10,130 bases of DNA from JBGPTK01 sp041497605 (GTDB lineage Bacteria > Acidobacteriota > Terriglobia > Acidiferrales > UBA7541), in contig JBGQGW010000147.1 in the NCBI GenBank assembly GCA_041497605.1, positions 1 to 10,130 of the forward strand. The letters run 5' to 3'. Each line of letters begins with the position of its first letter. Positions within the stretch are counted from its first letter, which is position 1. The translations under genes were made by a program, and so were the position numbers. This document shows positions 7,366 to 10,130 of this stretch, piece after piece. The notes beneath the pieces were generated by a model. It was given only the letters and a program-made list of their open reading frames with translations, did not search any database and was not told the origin of the DNA.

Positions 7366-8874
7366 ATGAAATTAGCTGAGAGAATGGTTCCGCACCACAT
7401 CCGGAACTCCATTGAGAAATTTAATACAAGTTTGAGAAGCAAGTTGATTCTGGGCAATGCAATTCTGCTGGTCCTTTCGCTCGCCTCCGTCGTAGCCACA
7501 CAAGGTCAGAATACAGCCCACGATCCAGGCCCACGCGGCGGCACGATAAATGCCGGCCGGCCTTTGCCTGGGTTGAGCTTTGCCGAACTGACTTACTTCC
7601 AGGATGGGCAGGACCGATTTTCGGAAGTGGATTCGGTCAGCGGAACCGTTAAGGGAGAAGATGGATCCGGGCTGGGTCCGGGATTTAACGCCAATTCGTG
7701 CGCAGCTTGCCACGCACAACCGGCGGAGGGTGGATCAAGTCCAAGCGTAAGCGCGTTCCCCAATATCGGGCCGAATCCACAGATAGCGCAGGCAAACCTG
7801 GATGGAGCTGCGAATATCGTGCCCTCGTTTGTTGCCGTCGATGGACCCGTGTGCGAAGCGCGATTCAAATTCGCAGTGGACGCGAATGGAAATCTGACGG
7901 ACTCGCCGGATGGCGGCGTTCACGATCTCTTCACAATTCAAGGGCGCACCGATGCCCCGGGATGCCAGCTCCCGCAACCAAACTTCCAACAAATGCAGGA
8001 TCTCGGCAACGTAGTCTTTCGCATTCCCACGCCAACCTTCGGCCTGGGCTTGGTCGAGAACATCTCTGAATATGCCATCATGAATAATGCCGCTGCCAAC
8101 GCCGCAGCCAGGCAGGCACTCGGGATCTCCGGCCATGTAAACCGGAGCGGCAACGACGGCACGATTACACGGTTCGGATGGAAGGGGCAGAACAAGTCAC
8201 TGCTGATGTTCGCGGGCGAGGCCTACAACGTCGAGCAGGGCGTGTCCAATGAGCTGTTCGGGAACGAGCGAGGAGTGGCACCGCCAGCCACACCTCCTGC
8301 GAATTGCATCTTTAACCAGACCCCTGAGGACAGAACAAACTTCGCGGCTACACGAGGGGGCAGATTCAGGCACCGGTCCAATCCGACGACTGAGGTTCTG
8401 AGCGACCTCGCGGGATTCGCCAACTTCATGCGTTTCCTCGATCAACCAAGGCCAGCTTGCTCCGGAAAGGCCTGCCCCGCATCCATTCAAAATGGCCGGA
8501 ACTTGTTCGTCAATGTGGTGCAATGCGCTCTTTGCCATACGCCGACGCTCAAGACGACTGCATCAGGCTACTCACCGGCGATGAGTAACGCTAATGCAAA
8601 CCTGTTCTCCGACTTGATGGTGCACCATATGGGGTCGGGGCTAGCCGATGGCGTCGGCCAAGGGAATGCCGGGCTGGATGAATTCCGCTCCGCGCCATTG
8701 TGGGGGCTGGGTCAGCGCGTCTTCTTCCTTCACGACGGACGCACCAGTGATCTTTTGCAGGCCATCCTGGCCCACGCGAGCGATGGCTCGGAGGCAAATC
8801 AGGTCATCAATAACTTCAACAGTCTCACCGAGAGCCAGAAGCAGGATCTTCTTAACTTCCTGCGATCGCTCTAA
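7366..8874 (+). CDS. Exported di-haem oxidoreductase (DHOR, DUF1111 family), c-type cytochrome
   Basis: A 502-residue protein of the di-haem 'thiol oxidoreductase' DUF1111 family, related to the MauG/cytochrome c peroxidase group; the physiological reaction of the family is not settled. An N-terminal basic stretch and hydrophobic segment (LILGNAILLVLSLASVV, about 27-43) act as signal peptide or anchor, sending it to the periplasm. There are two c-haem motifs, C112-A-A-C-H116 and C387-A-L-C-H391. Between them lie FRIPTPTFGLGLVENIS (218-234) and GWKGQNKSLLMFAGEAYNVE (271-290), with VSNELFG at 293-299. The C-terminal segment LWGLGQRVFFLHDGRTSDL (445-463) is typical of the family. Five cysteines lie outside the haem sites (163, 200, 314, 365, 370). 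It stands alone between two non-coding gaps, and no imelysin-type partner is present in the window. The older name 'thiol oxidoreductase' is annotation tradition rather than proven activity. Confidence 0.9.
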   Translation: MKLAERMVPHHIRNSIEKFNTSLRSKLILGNAILLVLSLASVVATQGQNTAHDPGPRGGTINAGRPLPGLSFAELTYFQDGQDRFSEVDSVSGTVKGEDGSGLGPGFNANSCAACHAQPAEGGSSPSVSAFPNIGPNPQIAQANLDGAANIVPSFVAVDGPVCEARFKFAVDANGNLTDSPDGGVHDLFTIQGRTDAPGCQLPQPNFQQMQDLGNVVFRIPTPTFGLGLVENISEYAIMNNAAANAAARQALGISGHVNRSGNDGTITRFGWKGQNKSLLMFAGEAYNVEQGVSNELFGNERGVAPPATPPANCIFNQTPEDRTNFAATRGGRFRHRSNPTTEVLSDLAGFANFMRFLDQPRPACSGKACPASIQNGRNLFVNVVQCALCHTPTLKTTASGYSPAMSNANANLFSDLMVHHMGSGLADGVGQGNAGLDEFRSAPLWGLGQRVFFLHDGRTSDLLQAILAHASDGSEANQVINNFNSLTESQKQDLLNFLRSL

Positions 8875-8890
8875 GCTCGATTCGAAACGA

Positions 8891-8926
8891 CCGGCGTGCA
8901 GGGAGCAGATTGGCCCTGCATGCCGG
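8891..8926 (+). terminator. Strong hairpin after the di-haem gene, likely terminator
   Basis: Bases 8891-8903 (CCGGCGTGCAGGG) pair with 8914-8926 (CCCTGCATGCCGG) over 13 positions with one G-U wobble and a 10-base loop. The stem begins 16 bases after the stop codon of the di-haem gene. No T-run follows, so if it terminates it does so without a classic U-tract, or it may serve as a 3' end-stabilising structure. It is the strongest hairpin I found in the window. Confidence 0.6.
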
Positions 8927-9064
8927 CCCATTCCGAGGCTTGATCAAAACTCGCGAACTTTGCGCCTCCGCCAATTATCTGCCTCAACCTTGCCTCCCAG
9001 TCTGAATTCCAACGTACTACTGTGTGATTACAGTTTTGTAACCCTGTCCCGCTGGGGAGAGGGG

Positions 9065-9070
9065 TAGAAT
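9065..9070 (+). promoter_or_regulatory. Candidate -10 box for phosphoketolase
   Basis: TAGAAT matches five of six positions of the -10 consensus, 58 bases before the ATG. No acceptable -35 is present at 16-18 bases; TTGTAA at 9036-9041 is too far upstream. A small inverted repeat TTACA-N4-TGTAA (9028-9041) just upstream could be an operator. Start of transcription would be near 9077. Confidence 0.3.
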
Positions 9071-9082
9071 CTATTCTTCAGG

Positions 9083-9102
9083 CTCGTCGAATCCTCGGCG
9101 AG
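9083..9102 (+). other. Stem-loop in the phosphoketolase leader
   Basis: CTCGTCG (9083-9089) pairs with CGGCGAG (9096-9102) with one wobble and a six-base loop. If transcription starts near 9077, this hairpin lies at the very 5' end of the messenger and 13 bases before the ribosome binding site GGAG (9116-9119). A stabilising or regulatory role is inferred only from position. Confidence 0.35.
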
Positions 9103-9128
9103 TGAATTTAGGAATGGAGAGCAGAACG

Positions 9129-10130
9129 ATGAGTTCAACGTTATTGGCCACTTCAAGTGAATCGAACGCTTCGAACCAGCCTCTGTCCGAAGAAGAATTG
9201 AGAAAAATGCATGCGTACTGGCGCGCAGCAAATTATCTCTCCGTTGGGCAAATCTACCTGTATGCCAACCCTTTGCTTCGCGAGCCGCTGAAAATCGAAC
9301 ACGTCAAGCCGCGATTGTTGGGCCATTGGGGCACTACGCCCGGACTGAACTTCATCTACGTTCACTTCAACAGGCTCATCGTTAAACATGATCTGAACTG
9401 CATCTACATTGCCGGGCCCGGCCATGGCGGCCCGGGCCTGGTTGCCAATACTTATCTCGAAGGCACTTATAGCGAGCTTTATACGAACATTCCGCAGAGT
9501 GAAGAAGGGTTGCTGCGGCTGTTCAAGCAGTTTTCTTTTCCCGGTGGAATACCGAGCCACGCGGCTCCAGAGACTCCCGGTTCAATCCATGAAGGCGGCG
9601 AACTTGGTTATTCAATTGTCCACGCCTATGGCGCCGCGTTCGATACTCCCGACCTCCTGGTTTGCTGCGTCGTTGGAGATGGCGAAGCCGAAACCGGTCC
9701 GCTGGCGGCCAGTTGGCACTCGAATAAATTTCTGAATCCGGCACGCGATGGCGCCGTTCTCCCCATCCTGCATCTGAACGGGTACAAGATCGCCAATCCA
9801 ACATTGCTCGGCCGGATGAGCGACTCCGAATTAACGCAGCTCTTCACCGGTTATGGTTACAAGCCCTATTTCGTCGAGGGCCACGAGCCAGAAGCGATGC
9901 ATCAGCTCATGGCTCACACGCTCGATGAGATTGTCGCGGAAATTCACTCCATCCAGGATGCCGCGCGCTCTGGCAATTCAGCGGGCCGTCCGGTGTGGCC
10001 GATGATCATCCTGCGGACGCCCAAGGGTTGGACCGGTCCGAAAGTGGTCGATGGTCTTCCCGTCGAAGGAACCTGGCGCGCGCACCAGGTCCCGGTGACG
10101 AATCTGGAAGCACAGCCGGAGCACCTGAAA
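9129..10130 (+). CDS. xfp: Phosphoketolase (xylulose-5-phosphate/fructose-6-phosphate), N-terminal part, truncated by window edge
   Basis: A thiamine-diphosphate enzyme of the cytosol. It splits xylulose 5-phosphate with phosphate into acetyl-phosphate and glyceraldehyde 3-phosphate; many members also cleave fructose 6-phosphate to acetyl-phosphate and erythrose 4-phosphate. The 334 codons seen run open to the window end. Full-length members have about 790-820 residues, so only the N-terminal 40 percent is present. Visible signatures are WRAANYLSVGQIYL (31-44), GHWGTTPGLNF (65-75), GPGHGGPG (96-103), SIHEGGELGYS (152-162), the cofactor-binding GDGEAETGP (183-191), LNGYKI (216-221) and TPKGWTGPK (297-305). 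The invariant histidines H66 and H99 of the family are present. The ATG at 9129 follows GGAG (9116-9119). There is a short variable N-terminal extension of about 20 residues before the conserved domain. It begins its own transcription unit after the hairpin at 8891-8926. A downstream acetate kinase gene would be a natural partner but lies outside the window. Confidence 0.96.
   Translation, partial: MSSTLLATSSESNASNQPLSEEELRKMHAYWRAANYLSVGQIYLYANPLLREPLKIEHVKPRLLGHWGTTPGLNFIYVHFNRLIVKHDLNCIYIAGPGHGGPGLVANTYLEGTYSELYTNIPQSEEGLLRLFKQFSFPGGIPSHAAPETPGSIHEGGELGYSIVHAYGAAFDTPDLLVCCVVGDGEAETGPLAASWHSNKFLNPARDGAVLPILHLNGYKIANPTLLGRMSDSELTQLFTGYGYKPYFVEGHEPEAMHQLMAHTLDEIVAEIHSIQDAARSGNSAGRPVWPMIILRTPKGWTGPKVVDGLPVEGTWRAHQVPVTNLEAQPEHLK

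Noticed and set aside
1..10130. CRISPR array, insertion sequence, tRNA or rRNA
   Set aside because: No regularly spaced direct repeats, no transposase-like frame and no tRNA T-loop or rRNA signature were seen on either strand.

Overview
The window looks like chromosomal DNA from a moderately GC-rich, diderm, environmental bacterium. Lipoprotein-type outer-membrane efflux channel, RND pump and a periplasmic c-type di-haem protein all require an outer membrane. The combination of an RND permease of this sequence type, a DUF1111-type di-haem oxidoreductase, an lmo0937-type mini membrane protein and a phosphoketolase fits Acidobacteriota (Terriglobia-like) best. That assignment is inference from protein flavour; there is no rRNA or marker gene here to prove it.

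Layout. Bases 1-241 hold no recognisable gene, only an 11-bp hairpin (99-131) placed like a terminator for the next gene. On the minus strand, 242-397 encodes a 51-residue membrane protein of the lmo0937/DUF5670 type with a good ribosome binding site. A perfect extended -10 promoter (556-564, minus) lies upstream, and the leader between them is predicted to fold into two hairpins. The 614-base gap 398-1011 contains the divergent control region for this gene and for the plus-strand operon that follows. Bases 1012-6938 are a complete tripartite efflux operon in the order inner-membrane RND permease, periplasmic adaptor, outer-membrane channel. The permease-adaptor gap is 57 nt; the adaptor and channel genes overlap by 4 nt (GTGA). 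No regulator gene accompanies it in the window.

After a 427-base non-coding stretch comes a single gene (7366-8874) for an exported di-haem oxidoreductase, closed by a strong 13-bp hairpin (8891-8926). The last gene, starting at 9129, is phosphoketolase. It runs off the right edge after 334 codons, so roughly the C-terminal 60 percent is outside the window.

How the genes fit together. The three efflux genes make one machine that moves hydrophobic or amphiphilic compounds from the membrane or periplasm to the outside. The di-haem protein is a separate periplasmic redox protein, and phosphoketolase is a cytosolic carbon-metabolism enzyme making acetyl-phosphate. Each appears to be its own transcription unit. 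I see no mobile element, CRISPR array, tRNA or rRNA, and no clear sign of a multi-gene undescribed system. The most noteworthy points are the overlooked mini-gene with its structured leader, the altered proton-relay residues of the RND permease, and the orphan di-haem oxidoreductase with extra cysteines.
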